Positions 16,683 through 24,444 are shown, numbered from the stretch's first letter. The stretch: DNA of 28,083 nt from UMGS1696 sp964623635 (GCA_964623635.1 CAZUUA010000025.1:1-28083); one strand, 5' to 3'. Numbers and translations are program-made. Notes: generated by a model not told the origin, from the sequence alone.

Positions 16683-17000
16683 TTACCAGCACCGGAGCAC
16701 ACCCTTCTGCCACACGTGACACAGTTCCTTTTTCCGAGACACCACACCCGGCTGCCGGAGAGAAAGGGTCACCGTCACCAGCACCCGGTCGTTTTCCACG
16801 ACAGCATCCATACGACACACATATCGAGCATGGGGATCTTTTGTTATGCACTGCACCGCATAGGTCTTGGCTGCAGCTTCCAAAGCTTCGTAAAACCGAT
16901 TCATGCGCCGGCCCCATCGCCGTTCTCTGCCTTCTCCGGCGAACTGCACCAGAGTCAAAGAAATACCACGCTCGTTCTGCTCCACCCATGTATATCGCAT
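16683..17000 (-). CDS. hypothetical protein (105 aa)
   Basis: The start is well supported by an AAGGAGGT ribosome site 7 nt before the ATG. The protein is basic and soluble, with no signal peptide or membrane helix. It begins MRYTWVEQNERGISLTLVQF, contains a helix-like RMNRFYEALEAAAKTYAV (about 32-49) and ends in strands (RVLVTVTLSLRQPG) and HVWQKGVLRCW. It resembles small unknown proteins of Clostridia with an R-M-N-x-F-Y helix, but I cannot name a family. It faces away from rarA, and its stop lies 34 nt from a strong opposing promoter. A TATAAT-like box (17066-17061) could serve it, but the matching -35 box is poor. Confidence 0.65.
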   Translation of the reverse strand: MRYTWVEQNERGISLTLVQFAGEGRERRWGRRMNRFYEALEAAAKTYAVQCITKDPHARYVCRMDAVVENDRVLVTVTLSLRQPGVVSRKKELCHVWQKGVLRCW

Positions 17001-17075
17001 AGTCGCACCTCCTTGTGTGGACGTAGTTTCACTCGATAGATCATCTTTTATCTAAAAAGGATTATAGAAAATATT

Positions 17076-18302
17076 ATGACAAACCAAACACCACTGGCCG
17101 ACCGAGCCCGTCCGATCACCTTCGACGATATGGTGGGACAGGATCACTTGTGCGGCAAACAGGGCATTCTGCGCAAGATCATACAGAACGGACAGATTCC
17201 GTCTATGATCTTCTATGGTCCGCCCGGCTGTGGCAAAACCACTGCTGCCGGGATCATCGCCGAAGCCTCCGGTATGACCCTACACCGCCTCAACGCCACC
17301 ACTGCTTCCCTGTCCGACATCCGAGATGTTGCCAAGGAGACCGAAACCATGCTGGGTATTGGCGGCGTACTGCTCTACCTGGACGAGATCCAGTATTTCA
17401 ACAAAAAGCAGCAGCAATCTCTTCTGGAATACTTAGAGGATGGCCGGATCACACTGATCGCTTCCACCACGGAAAATCCCTATTACTATATATATGATGC
17501 GCTGCTGTCCCGATGCTCCGTTTTCGCTTTCCGGCACGTGGATGCAGCTGCCATTGAAAAACGCCTGCGGCAGGTGGCTTCCAAGAACTTTGCACACTTG
17601 ACCTTTGCCGACGACTTTTTCATCCGGCTTGCCAATTCGGCCGGTGGAGACGTGCGCCGGGGACTGACCTTGTTGGACGTGGCTTCCCACTGTGCCGGAG
17701 ACGATGGCGTGGTGGCGGCCGATGTACTGGAAGGACTGGTGCCGGAAGGGTATTTGTCCAGCTTCGACCGAGACGGGGACGTACACTATGACCTGCTGTC
17801 CTGTCTGCAAAAATCCATCCGTGGCTCCGATCCCGATGCGGCTGTGTTCTATTTAGCAAGGCTCTTGGAAGGCGGCGATCTTGTTTCTCCCTGTCGGCGG
17901 CTCATGGTCATCGCCAGCGAGGATATCGGTCTCGCCTATCCCATGGCACCAGTGATCGTCCGTTCACTAATTGAAAATGCCCGTGAGGTCGGTCTGCCGG
18001 AAGCACGGATTCCCCTTGCCAATGCGGTGCTGCTCCTGGCAACGGCGCCCAAATCCAACTCCGCAGAGGCAGCCATCGACGCAGCCATCGAGGATATCCA
18101 TAAGGGTCTGGGTGCCGAGGTACCACTGCATCTGCGTTCGCCCCAATTCAAAGGGTACAAATATCCACACATCTCCCCCAACCATTGGGTGGATCAGCAA
18201 TACTTACCGGACGACGTAAGAGACAAGACCTACTACCAATATGGGGAAAACAAAAACGAACAAGCCGCCAAGACCTATTGGGACATGATCAAGCGAGGAT
18301 AA
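17076..18302 (+). CDS. rarA: replication-associated recombination protein A (RarA/MgsA AAA+ ATPase)
   Basis: The 408-residue protein is a clamp-loader-like AAA+ ATPase that acts at stalled replication forks. It carries Walker A GPPGCGKT (48-55), Walker B LLYLDEIQ (about 99-106), sensor 1 ASTTEN (129-134) and the arginine finger in LLSRC (146). The C-terminal family region contains DAAVFYLARLLEGGDLVSPCRRL and ASEDIGLAYP. PQFKGYKYPH near the end is the typical MgsA C-terminal motif. The residues after the Walker B glutamate read IQYFNKKQQ where most family members have IHRFNKAQQ, a small variation. The ribosome site is weak (AAGGA at long spacing). It is the first of three closely spaced genes. 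Confidence 0.94.
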   Translation: MTNQTPLADRARPITFDDMVGQDHLCGKQGILRKIIQNGQIPSMIFYGPPGCGKTTAAGIIAEASGMTLHRLNATTASLSDIRDVAKETETMLGIGGVLLYLDEIQYFNKKQQQSLLEYLEDGRITLIASTTENPYYYIYDALLSRCSVFAFRHVDAAAIEKRLRQVASKNFAHLTFADDFFIRLANSAGGDVRRGLTLLDVASHCAGDDGVVAADVLEGLVPEGYLSSFDRDGDVHYDLLSCLQKSIRGSDPDAAVFYLARLLEGGDLVSPCRRLMVIASEDIGLAYPMAPVIVRSLIENAREVGLPEARIPLANAVLLLATAPKSNSAEAAIDAAIEDIHKGLGAEVPLHLRSPQFKGYKYPHISPNHWVDQQYLPDDVRDKTYYQYGENKNEQAAKTYWDMIKRG

Positions 18303-18309
18303 TATTGTT

Positions 18310-19923
18310 ATGATCTCCACCGTACAAAACCACCACGGCGTACCCACATTATTTATCAATAGCAAGCCGGTGCCGGGCTTTGCGTACATCACCTACCGCA
18401 CCTACAATGCCCAATACGGAGACTTTGCGGCACTGGACTGTCGGCTGTTTTCGATGCCGGTATTTTTCGCCGGACAGACCATCAACGAAGTCTCCCGGAT
18501 CCCACCGATGACGCCGGGGATCTTTGATACAGACGAGCCGAATTTTGTCCATTTCGACACCGATATCCGGCAGATCCTGGACGCCTGTCCCGATGCATGG
18601 ATATTCCCGAGAGTGAATATTTCTTTGCCATACAACTGGGAAGAAGCGCACCCGGACGACTGCTGTGCCTTTGGGTATACAGAGCATCGCCGGGCCGCCT
18701 TTGCTTCCGATGCTTGGATGAACGAAACAAAACGGCTGCTGGCGCTGTTTTTGGACCATGTGGAAAATTCCACCTACCGGGAACATATCGTGGGCTATCA
18801 GCTGGCGTGCGGCAACACCGAGGAGTGGTTCCCCTTCGATATGCGTGGCGGTACAGGACTGCGGTTCGATGCAGCTTTCCGTAGGCATTGCCAAGAGAAT
18901 CACCTGTCCGGCACCGAGGAAGAACGACTGCGGTTCATTTCCCATTTGACAGCATCCCGAATCGGAGAGCTGGCGACCTTTTGTAAAGAAAAGCTGGAGA
19001 GGCGACTGGTGATCGGATGCTTCTACGGCTACACCATGGAATGCACCGATCCGCTGACCGGACACCATGCGCTCTGGGAGCTGCTCCACTGTGACGACAT
19101 CGATTTCATCTGTTCCCCTGTGTCCTACGCAGAGCTGCGACCGGTTGGCATGGATCACGCCTGTATGCTACCGGTGGATTCGCTGAAGGAGCACGGCAAG
19201 CTGTATTTTGCCGAAAACGATACACGCACTCATCTCTCGAAAGCGCCCAATGCTCTGCCTGCTTATCAGGGTCCCATTTGGTTCGGGCCGGACGCAGACA
19301 CCAGCTGTGCCATTCTCAAAATGCACTTTGCCCGGGCACTGCTCCACGGTCACGCCATGTGGTGGTTCGATATGTGGGGACACTGGTACGACGACGATAG
19401 GTATCGTGCCCTGCTGCAGGATTGTTATCGAATTTGCGCCGGTGCATTGGAAGAAGATCGGCGCAGTCTGGCAGAGGTGGCGGTGTTTGTGGACGAGCGA
19501 GCCTATGCCAAAGCCAACTGTGACCGGGGACTTTGCTACGGTATTCGCAAGACCCTGGGGCAGCTGGGCACGCCTTACGACATCTACCTCATGGACGATT
19601 TTCCAGCGGTGCAGCATCGGTACAAGGCGCATATTTTCCTCTGCCCTGCGGAAACACCGGCGTTTGTGGATGCCATCACGTCTGTACAAAATCCCCTGGT
19701 GATCCGCTCTCTTTCCGTGACTGCCGCCGACATTCGAGCCTATTTGCAGGCGCATGGTGTGCATATTTGGTGTGAAAATGCCGTGGTCTATGGCTGTGGA
19801 TCCTATTTGTTTGTTCATCAAATTGGCAACACAACGAAAGTATGTGCAAAGGACGGCGTACAGCTGGAAGCGCTTTGGCATGAGGATTCCATGAGCCAAC
19901 TTTATCGCATCACGGAAGCGTAA
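18310..19923 (+). CDS. uncharacterised glycoside hydrolase-like protein (clan GH-A/GH42-like barrel)
   Basis: The 537-residue protein has no signal peptide, so it should act in the cytoplasm. It reads like a beta-galactosidase-type TIM barrel: an early strand WIFPRVNISLPYNWEEAHPD (97-116), a candidate acid/base in GNTEEW (E171 or E172) and a candidate nucleophile in LYFAENDTRTH (E302). MWWFDMWGHWYDD (350-362) would line the active site. The order and spacing of the two glutamates fit clan GH-A. A glutamine-amidotransferase-like region typical of GH42 may follow (about 395-490). The CAZy family and substrate are unknown. It starts 7 nt after rarA with a weak AGGA site, and an ATPase follows by 15 nt. 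Its pairing with a DNA-repair ATPase is odd. Confidence 0.7.
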   Translation: MISTVQNHHGVPTLFINSKPVPGFAYITYRTYNAQYGDFAALDCRLFSMPVFFAGQTINEVSRIPPMTPGIFDTDEPNFVHFDTDIRQILDACPDAWIFPRVNISLPYNWEEAHPDDCCAFGYTEHRRAAFASDAWMNETKRLLALFLDHVENSTYREHIVGYQLACGNTEEWFPFDMRGGTGLRFDAAFRRHCQENHLSGTEEERLRFISHLTASRIGELATFCKEKLERRLVIGCFYGYTMECTDPLTGHHALWELLHCDDIDFICSPVSYAELRPVGMDHACMLPVDSLKEHGKLYFAENDTRTHLSKAPNALPAYQGPIWFGPDADTSCAILKMHFARALLHGHAMWWFDMWGHWYDDDRYRALLQDCYRICAGALEEDRRSLAEVAVFVDERAYAKANCDRGLCYGIRKTLGQLGTPYDIYLMDDFPAVQHRYKAHIFLCPAETPAFVDAITSVQNPLVIRSLSVTAADIRAYLQAHGVHIWCENAVVYGCGSYLFVHQIGNTTKVCAKDGVQLEALWHEDSMSQLYRITEA

Positions 19924-19938
19924 TGATAGGAGGCTGCC

Positions 19939-20667
19939 ATGTTTATCGACAGTGTACGCATCGATCGAGCCGGGCTTGCGGCGTCCGGTTCTTATGTGAA
20001 CGACCTGCCCTGGCTGCGATACCTGGAAGGAAACGAGCTTCCCTTTTCGTCGCCTGTGACCTTTTTCGTCGGCGAAAACGGCAGTGGCAAGTCTACGTTA
20101 TTGGAAGGCATTGCCGTAGCCGCCGGGTTCAATCCGGAAGGTGGCAGTCGCAATTTCGCCTTTTCCACCAGAGAGAGCCACTCGGCGCTGTGGGAATATC
20201 TGACGCTGGTGCGGCATGGTGAACGGCCACGGGACAGCTATTTTCTCCGCGCCGAAAGCTTTTTCAATGTGGCGACCCATATAGAAGAATTGGATAGGCA
20301 GCCGGCTGTCTCCCGGAAGATCATCGAAAGCTATGGCGGCAGATCTCTGCATGAACAATCCCACGGCGAAAGCTTCTTCAGTCTGGTGATGCATCGGTTC
20401 GGTGGTCACGGGCTGTACATTTTGGACGAACCGGAGGCAGCGCTGTCCCCGGTCCGGCAGCTGGCACTGGTCTACCGGATCGAAGAACTGGTGGCGGATG
20501 GATCGCAGTTCCTCATTGCCACCCATTCTCCGATCCTGACGGCCTGTCCGGGCGCGGTGATCTGGGAGCTGGGCGAGCATGGTATGCGTACCGTGCGCTG
20601 GCAGGAAAGCGAAAACACCGTTTTCCTCAAGCGATTTTTGGCCGATCCAGGATACTATCTGTCCTGA
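19939..20667 (+). CDS. AAA family ATPase with ABC-type motifs (COG3910-like)
   Basis: The 242-residue protein has Walker A GENGSGKST (45-53), an ABC-type signature SHGES (141-145), Walker B LYILDEPEAAL (159-169) and a switch histidine in ATHSP (196). This is the compact layout of COG3910 ATPases, which lack a membrane partner and a long coiled coil. Their role is not established; related RecF/SMC-type ATPases act on DNA. The start is clear, with AGGAGG 5 nt before the ATG. It is the third gene after rarA. No nuclease or toxin gene accompanies it, so a defence role is not supported. Its stop codon lies inside the terminator hairpin. Confidence 0.87.
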   Translation: MFIDSVRIDRAGLAASGSYVNDLPWLRYLEGNELPFSSPVTFFVGENGSGKSTLLEGIAVAAGFNPEGGSRNFAFSTRESHSALWEYLTLVRHGERPRDSYFLRAESFFNVATHIEELDRQPAVSRKIIESYGGRSLHEQSHGESFFSLVMHRFGGHGLYILDEPEAALSPVRQLALVYRIEELVADGSQFLIATHSPILTACPGAVIWELGEHGMRTVRWQESENTVFLKRFLADPGYYLS

Positions 20668-20678
20668 TCCGTTTTTTT
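20644..20678 (+). terminator. terminator overlapping the end of the ATPase gene
   Basis: GATCCAGGA (20644-20652) pairs with TCCTGATC (20662-20669) with one bulged base, and seven T residues follow after CG. The TGA stop (20665-20667) is part of the right arm, so the last codons also build the terminator. Confidence 0.75.
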
Positions 20679-20736
20679 GCCCAAAACCCATCCCATTTGC
20701 CAAGAGAAGATTGTATTTGTTTTTGTGTTTTTTCTC

Positions 20737-20765
20737 TTGACAAATGAGCGTCCGTGGTGTATAAT
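20737..20765 (+). promoter_or_regulatory. consensus promoter of rplJ-rplL
   Basis: TTGACA (20737-20742), 17-nt spacer and TATAAT (20760-20765): all twelve consensus bases and optimal spacing, as expected for a ribosomal protein operon. Confidence 0.93.
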
Positions 20766-20777
20766 ATCCATGTTGTT

Positions 20778-20930
20778 GAACCAAAGACAGCAGGTTCCCG
20801 TAAAAGCGTCGCTTTCCTGCCGAGGCAAGACTGTTCATAGATTTCATTTTATGTTCGATCTTTTTTCGGTGCTGTGACGTTTGCCGGAGAAAGATTTTTT
20901 TGTTGCCTGCTGTGACGATTTCTATGAAGG
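20778..20930 (+). ncRNA. ribosomal protein L10 leader
   Basis: The transcript leader before rplJ is about 170 nt. ACAGCAGG (20787-20794) can pair with CCTGC (20816-20820) nearby, or over 8 perfect base pairs with CCTGCTGT (20906-20913) near the end. The flanking AAAGACAGCAGG and TGCCTGCTGTGA resemble the conserved closing helix of the L10 leader (Rfam L10_leader), which binds L10 or the L10-L12 complex to limit its own synthesis. The assignment rests on position, the paired sequences and memory of the family. A covariance search was not possible. Confidence 0.75.
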
Positions 20931-20941
20931 AGGATACAAAA

Positions 20942-21478
20942 ATGCCCAGCGAGAAAATTTTGGAACAGAAGAAAGCCGTTGTGGACGGTCTGGTCGAGAA
21001 GATGGGTCGTGCTGCTTCCGGCGTTCTCGTAAAATATCAGGGTATTACCGTAGAGGATGACACCAAGCTGCGTGCTGCTATGCGTGCTGCCGGTGTTGAA
21101 TATGCGGTAATCAAGAACACGCTGATCAGCAAGGCTTGCGACCAGGTTGGCTTCGAAGGTCTGAAGGGTGAATTGGAAGGCATGAACGCTCTGGCCATCA
21201 GCTTTGAAGATCCGATCGCTCCTGCGAAGATCCTGAAGGAATACGCTGAAAAGATCGAGACTTTCGAGATCCGTGGCGGTTTCCTGGACGGTGCTGTTGT
21301 AGACAAGGCTACCGTTAACGAACTGGCTTCCATCCCGCCGAAGGAAGTGCTCATTGGTAAGCTGCTTGGCAGCATCCAGGGCCCCCTGTACGGTCTGGCT
21401 TGCGGTCTGCAGGCTATCATCGACAAGTCCGGTGAAGCTCCTGCTGCTGAAGAAGCAACCGAAGCTGCTGCTGAATAA
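20942..21478 (+). CDS. rplJ: 50S ribosomal protein L10
   Basis: The 178-residue protein anchors the L7/L12 stalk to 23S rRNA. Family signatures are EKMGRAASGVLVKYQGITV near the start, RAAMRAAGVEYAVIKNTL (about 46-63) and PPKEVLIGKLLGSIQGPLYG (about 132-151). An Ala/Glu-rich C-terminus carries the L7/L12-binding helix. I chose the ATG at 20942 because AAGGAGGAT lies 6 nt upstream; the longer frame from 20900 runs back into the leader. Codon use is biased to GCT, GTT, GGT and AAG, unlike the GCC/CTG/CGG-rich neighbours, as expected for very high expression. Confidence 0.97.
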   Translation: MPSEKILEQKKAVVDGLVEKMGRAASGVLVKYQGITVEDDTKLRAAMRAAGVEYAVIKNTLISKACDQVGFEGLKGELEGMNALAISFEDPIAPAKILKEYAEKIETFEIRGGFLDGAVVDKATVNELASIPPKEVLIGKLLGSIQGPLYGLACGLQAIIDKSGEAPAAEEATEAAAE

Positions 21479-21552
21479 GCTTTTGGCTTCATAACACATT
21501 CTAAATCACAAAACAAAATTCATACCGAACATACATTACGGAGGATATAAAA

Positions 21553-21930
21553 ATGGCTACTGAAAAGACCACTCAGATCCTTGACGAAATCAAGGCTCTC
21601 ACCATTCTGGAACTGGCTGACCTGGTTAAGGCAATCGAAGAAGAATTCGGCGTATCCGCAGCTCCCGTAGCTGTTGCTGCTGGTGGTGCTGCTCCTGCCG
21701 CCGCTGCTGCTGAAGAAAAGACTGAATTCGACGTAGTTCTGAAGTCTTTCGGCGCAAAGAAGCTGGACGTTATCAAGGTCGTTCGCGAACTGACCGGTCT
21801 GGGTCTGAAGGAAGCAAAGGAACTGGTAGAAGGCGCTCCCAAGACTCTGAAGGAAGGCGCTTCCAAGGAAGATGCAGACGCTATGAAGGAAAAGCTGGTT
21901 GCTGCTGGCGCCGAAGTAGAAATCAAGTAA
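21553..21930 (+). CDS. rplL: 50S ribosomal protein L7/L12
   Basis: The 125-residue stalk protein recruits translation factors. It shows the N-terminal dimerisation domain (ILELADLVKAIEEEFGV, about 16-32), an Ala-rich flexible hinge (about 36-55) and the C-terminal domain with TEFDVVLKSFGAKKLDVIKV and VRELTGLGLKEAKELVEGAP. The ribosome site CGGAGGAT is 6 nt from the ATG. It shares the high-expression codon bias of rplJ, which lies 74 nt upstream. A terminator follows, and rpoB is not the next gene, unlike the usual arrangement. Confidence 0.98.
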   Translation: MATEKTTQILDEIKALTILELADLVKAIEEEFGVSAAPVAVAAGGAAPAAAAAEEKTEFDVVLKSFGAKKLDVIKVVRELTGLGLKEAKELVEGAPKTLKEGASKEDADAMKEKLVAAGAEVEIK

Positions 21931-21985
21931 TTTTCGCCAAATTGGTCACCGACACGGTGATGCAAGTTGGGTTCAACGACCAAGA

Positions 21986-22012
21986 ACAGGCACCGATCGG
22001 TGTCTGTTTTTT
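21986..22012 (+). terminator. terminator after rplL
   Basis: ACAGGCACCG (21986-21995) and CGGTGTCTGT (21998-22007) form a 10-bp stem with one G-T pair and a tiny AT loop, followed by a run of T residues. It ends only 18 nt before the next start codon. Confidence 0.85.
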
Positions 22013-22030
22013 GGCTTTATGAGGATCAAC

Positions 22031-22870
22031 ATGATGAAACAAACAAGAGTTGTCACGGTGCAGGATATCTCCTGCTTTGGCAAATGTTCGCTGACGGTGG
22101 CACTGCCGATGCTGTCTGCCATGGGGCTGGAGTGTGCTGTCATCCCCACAGCCGTACTTTCGACCCACACCGGCGGCTTCCACGGCTGGACGTTCCGGGA
22201 TCTGACGAACGACATCCCAGCCATCGGGCAGCATTGGCAAGCTGAAGGCATCGGCTTTGACGGGCTGTACACCGGCTATCTGGGTTCACCGGCACAGGCT
22301 GCCATGATCGAGAGCTTCATTGGCGATTTCCATCCGGGAACGGTGTTTATCGATCCGGCCATGGCGGATTTTGGAAAGCTCTATGCCGGGTTCACCATGG
22401 ACATTGTGGACGCCATGCGGTCCCTGTGTGCCAAGGCCGACTACATTGTACCGAACCTGACGGAAGCGTCGTTTTTGACGGACACCGACTACGACGAGGG
22501 CAAGCAATCGGATCGGGTTGCCATCCGGGAACTGCTAACGAAGCTGCTGTCCCTGGGCTGCAAGACGGCGGTGATCACCGGCGTACAGTTTGACGGCAAA
22601 GAAGGAGCGGCGGCGCTGAACCAGGCTGGGCAGTACACGGAGTACCTGACCGACCACCTGCCCGTTCGCTGTCACGGCACCGGAGACGTGTACGCCAGCA
22701 TTTTCTTTGGCGCCCTCATGCGAGGTCTGCCCATGGGCAAAGCGCTGCAGATCGCTGCCGACAACACAGTACGAGCCATTCGTGCCACCATGGGAGACGA
22801 GAGCCAATGGTACGGTGTGCGCTTCGAGGCTGTCATCCCTGCCCTGCTCCACGACCTGGGACTTGCCTAA
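22031..22870 (+). CDS. pyridoxal/pyridoxamine kinase (PdxY/PdxK-like)
   Basis: With the start at 22031 the protein has 279 residues. It is a ribokinase-fold enzyme that phosphorylates B6 vitamers. Family signatures are VQDISCFGKCSLTVALP (10-26), IPTAVLSTHTGGF (38-50), DPAMAD (108-113), PNLTEA (141-146) and the catalytic HGTGDVYASIFFGAL (D219). A hydroxymethylpyrimidine kinase (ThiD-like) is the main alternative, but the N-terminal SCFGKCS and THTGGF motifs favour the pyridoxamine kinase group. GAGGA lies 5 nt before the ATG at 22031 and 8 nt before a second ATG at 22034, so either may be used. No clear promoter is visible after the rplL terminator. A bidirectional terminator follows. Confidence 0.88.
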   Translation: MMKQTRVVTVQDISCFGKCSLTVALPMLSAMGLECAVIPTAVLSTHTGGFHGWTFRDLTNDIPAIGQHWQAEGIGFDGLYTGYLGSPAQAAMIESFIGDFHPGTVFIDPAMADFGKLYAGFTMDIVDAMRSLCAKADYIVPNLTEASFLTDTDYDEGKQSDRVAIRELLTKLLSLGCKTAVITGVQFDGKEGAAALNQAGQYTEYLTDHLPVRCHGTGDVYASIFFGALMRGLPMGKALQIAADNTVRAIRATMGDESQWYGVRFEAVIPALLHDLGLA

Positions 22871-22880
22871 AGACAGAAAG

Positions 22881-22909
22881 AAAACCACCCTTTTGAAGGA
22901 TGGTTTTTT
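22881..22909. terminator. bidirectional terminator between the kinase and melA
   Basis: AAAACCACCCTT and AAGGATGGTTTT (22881-22892 and 22896-22907, with a G-T or mismatch in the middle) form a stem around a TTG loop. T-runs follow on the plus strand (TTTTTT) and on the minus strand (TTTTCTTTCT). It can serve both converging genes. Confidence 0.82.
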
Positions 22910-22980
22910 GCTTTTATGTGTATCGGAAATATTGCATTCGGAACGGTCAAGACCGTTTTCTACAGTGGAGATGTAACTCC

Positions 22981-24294
22981 TTAATCCTTATAGTCCCCCA
23001 AGAATTCTTCGTTGACGGCAAAGATGGCGTCGGTCATGTCCTTGATCTCCTGCAGACTGCATACGGCAGAGGTCAGCGGATCCATGCACACAGCCTGGAA
23101 GACCTTGCGCTTGTTCTTTTCCATAGCCGCTTCCACCACCAGATTTTCCACAGAGGCCGTGGTGTTCACCAGGATGGCGATATGGGCCGGCAGTGCACCC
23201 ACGTATTGCTTCCGGAATCCGGCTTCGCTGGCGTACACAGGGATCTCTACGCAGGCGTCGTGAGGCAGATTGGTGATGCAGCCGTCGTTGAGGACGTTGC
23301 CGTTGAACCAGAATGGCGTGTGGTCGCCGATGGTGGCGTTGAAGATGTTGCCGGCGTATTCGTTGCTGCGATGGGGATCCACGGTGGCGGTATCCAGCCA
23401 GGTCTGGAATTCCCCACGCCAGTCACGCTTCAGGCGATAGTTCAGCGAAAAGGCATATTCACCAGGGTTCCAGTTGGTGCCGTGGGTGCAATACTTTTCG
23501 ATCAGGTCGGGACGCTTCCGGAACCACTGGTTGTATTCAGAGTTGTGTCCGCTGGATTCAGTGACGTAATAGTCCAAATGCTTGAACATTTCATTGCGGA
23601 CGATCTCTTTGTTGTAGAATTCGGGATCCTCGATCTTTTTCCGCAGTGCCGGATACAGGTCTTCGCCGTGGTGCTTCAGCTCCAGATAGAACGCCTGATG
23701 GTTGACACCGGCGCACAGATACTGCACCTCGCTGACCGGCACGCCCAGCCAGCTTGCCAGCATGGCTACTGTTCCCTGTACGCTATGGCACAGACCGGTG
23801 ACGTTGACCTTGGAGTAGGTCTGCATGGCCTTACACAGCATGGACATGGGATTGGTGTAGTTGAGGAAGACGGCGTTCGGGCAATACTTCTCGATGTCGT
23901 GGCAGATATCCAGCATCAGCGGAATGTTGCGCAGAGCCCGGAAAATGCCGGAGACGCTGCGGGTATCGCCGATATTGGTGTCTACGCCAAAGGTCTTGGG
24001 GATCTCGATCTCGTGCCGCCAAATGTCGATGTCGCCGTTGAACACGGTACACAGCACGCCGTCTGCGCCTTCCAATGCTTCCCTGCGGCTCAGGGTGGAG
24101 GTGATCTTGGCAGTACCACCCATAGCGGCATTGATCTTGTCACAGACCTTGTGGATCAGCGCCAGCCGCTCCTCGTGGATGTCCATCAGTGCGATCTCAC
24201 AGTCGGCAAAGGCCGGGAACGTCAGCAGGTCCCGTACCAAATTTCGGGTGAATATAAAGCTGCCAGCGCCAATAAACGCAAATTTCTTCGGCAT
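22981..24294 (-). CDS. melA: alpha-galactosidase, glycoside hydrolase family 4
   Basis: The 437-residue cytoplasmic enzyme belongs to GH4, which uses NAD+ and Mn2+ in a redox-elimination mechanism. The NAD-binding loop is FIGAGSFIFTRNLVRDLL (7-24). NYTNPM (145-150), the metal-binding CHS (169-171) and GVNHQ (196-200) follow. The CHS triplet together with NYTNPMS is typical of the MelA alpha-galactosidase branch, against CN in 6-phospho-glycosidases. The start at 24294 follows AAGGAGG. The frame is open upstream by 86 more codons, running into the MITE-like element, and that extension is not real. Its own promoter lies 110 nt upstream. A PTS-like permease gene lies behind it, but the enzyme is not the phospho-sugar type. 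Confidence 0.93.
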   Translation of the reverse strand: MPKKFAFIGAGSFIFTRNLVRDLLTFPAFADCEIALMDIHEERLALIHKVCDKINAAMGGTAKITSTLSRREALEGADGVLCTVFNGDIDIWRHEIEIPKTFGVDTNIGDTRSVSGIFRALRNIPLMLDICHDIEKYCPNAVFLNYTNPMSMLCKAMQTYSKVNVTGLCHSVQGTVAMLASWLGVPVSEVQYLCAGVNHQAFYLELKHHGEDLYPALRKKIEDPEFYNKEIVRNEMFKHLDYYVTESSGHNSEYNQWFRKRPDLIEKYCTHGTNWNPGEYAFSLNYRLKRDWRGEFQTWLDTATVDPHRSNEYAGNIFNATIGDHTPFWFNGNVLNDGCITNLPHDACVEIPVYASEAGFRKQYVGALPAHIAILVNTTASVENLVVEAAMEKNKRKVFQAVCMDPLTSAVCSLQEIKDMTDAIFAVNEEFLGDYKD

Positions 24295-24403
24295 GATTTT
24301 GTTCCTCCTTGGATATGTGGAGTGAAGGGCACACACGATATTTAGCACCCGTGTTTTATACTGATGCATTGTACCACTTCTGGATCGATTTTGGTATGCT
24401 CTC

Positions 24404-24432
24404 ATTATAGCAGATCGGTACGGAATTTGCAA
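24404..24432 (-). promoter_or_regulatory. promoter of melA
   Basis: On the minus strand TTGCAA (24432-24427), a 17-nt spacer and perfect TATAAT (24409-24404), with TG one base before the -10 box. The untranslated leader is about 100 nt. I see no clear catabolite-repression site. Confidence 0.82.
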
Positions 24433-24444
24433 GAGGTTCCCGGC

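Noticed and set aside
16521..17039. A 172-codon plus-strand frame over the small hypothetical gene
   Set aside because: It starts upstream of the 16621 promoter and its composition looks random. The minus-strand frame has a strong ribosome site and a protein-like composition.
17076..20667. A defence island built around the two ATPases
   Set aside because: RarA is a housekeeping protein and no nuclease, toxin, reverse transcriptase or sensor gene is present.
22942..22957. Short dyad AACGGTC-AA-GACCGTT after melA
   Set aside because: A 7-bp stem with a 2-nt loop and only a short T-run. The hairpin at 22881-22909 already explains termination.
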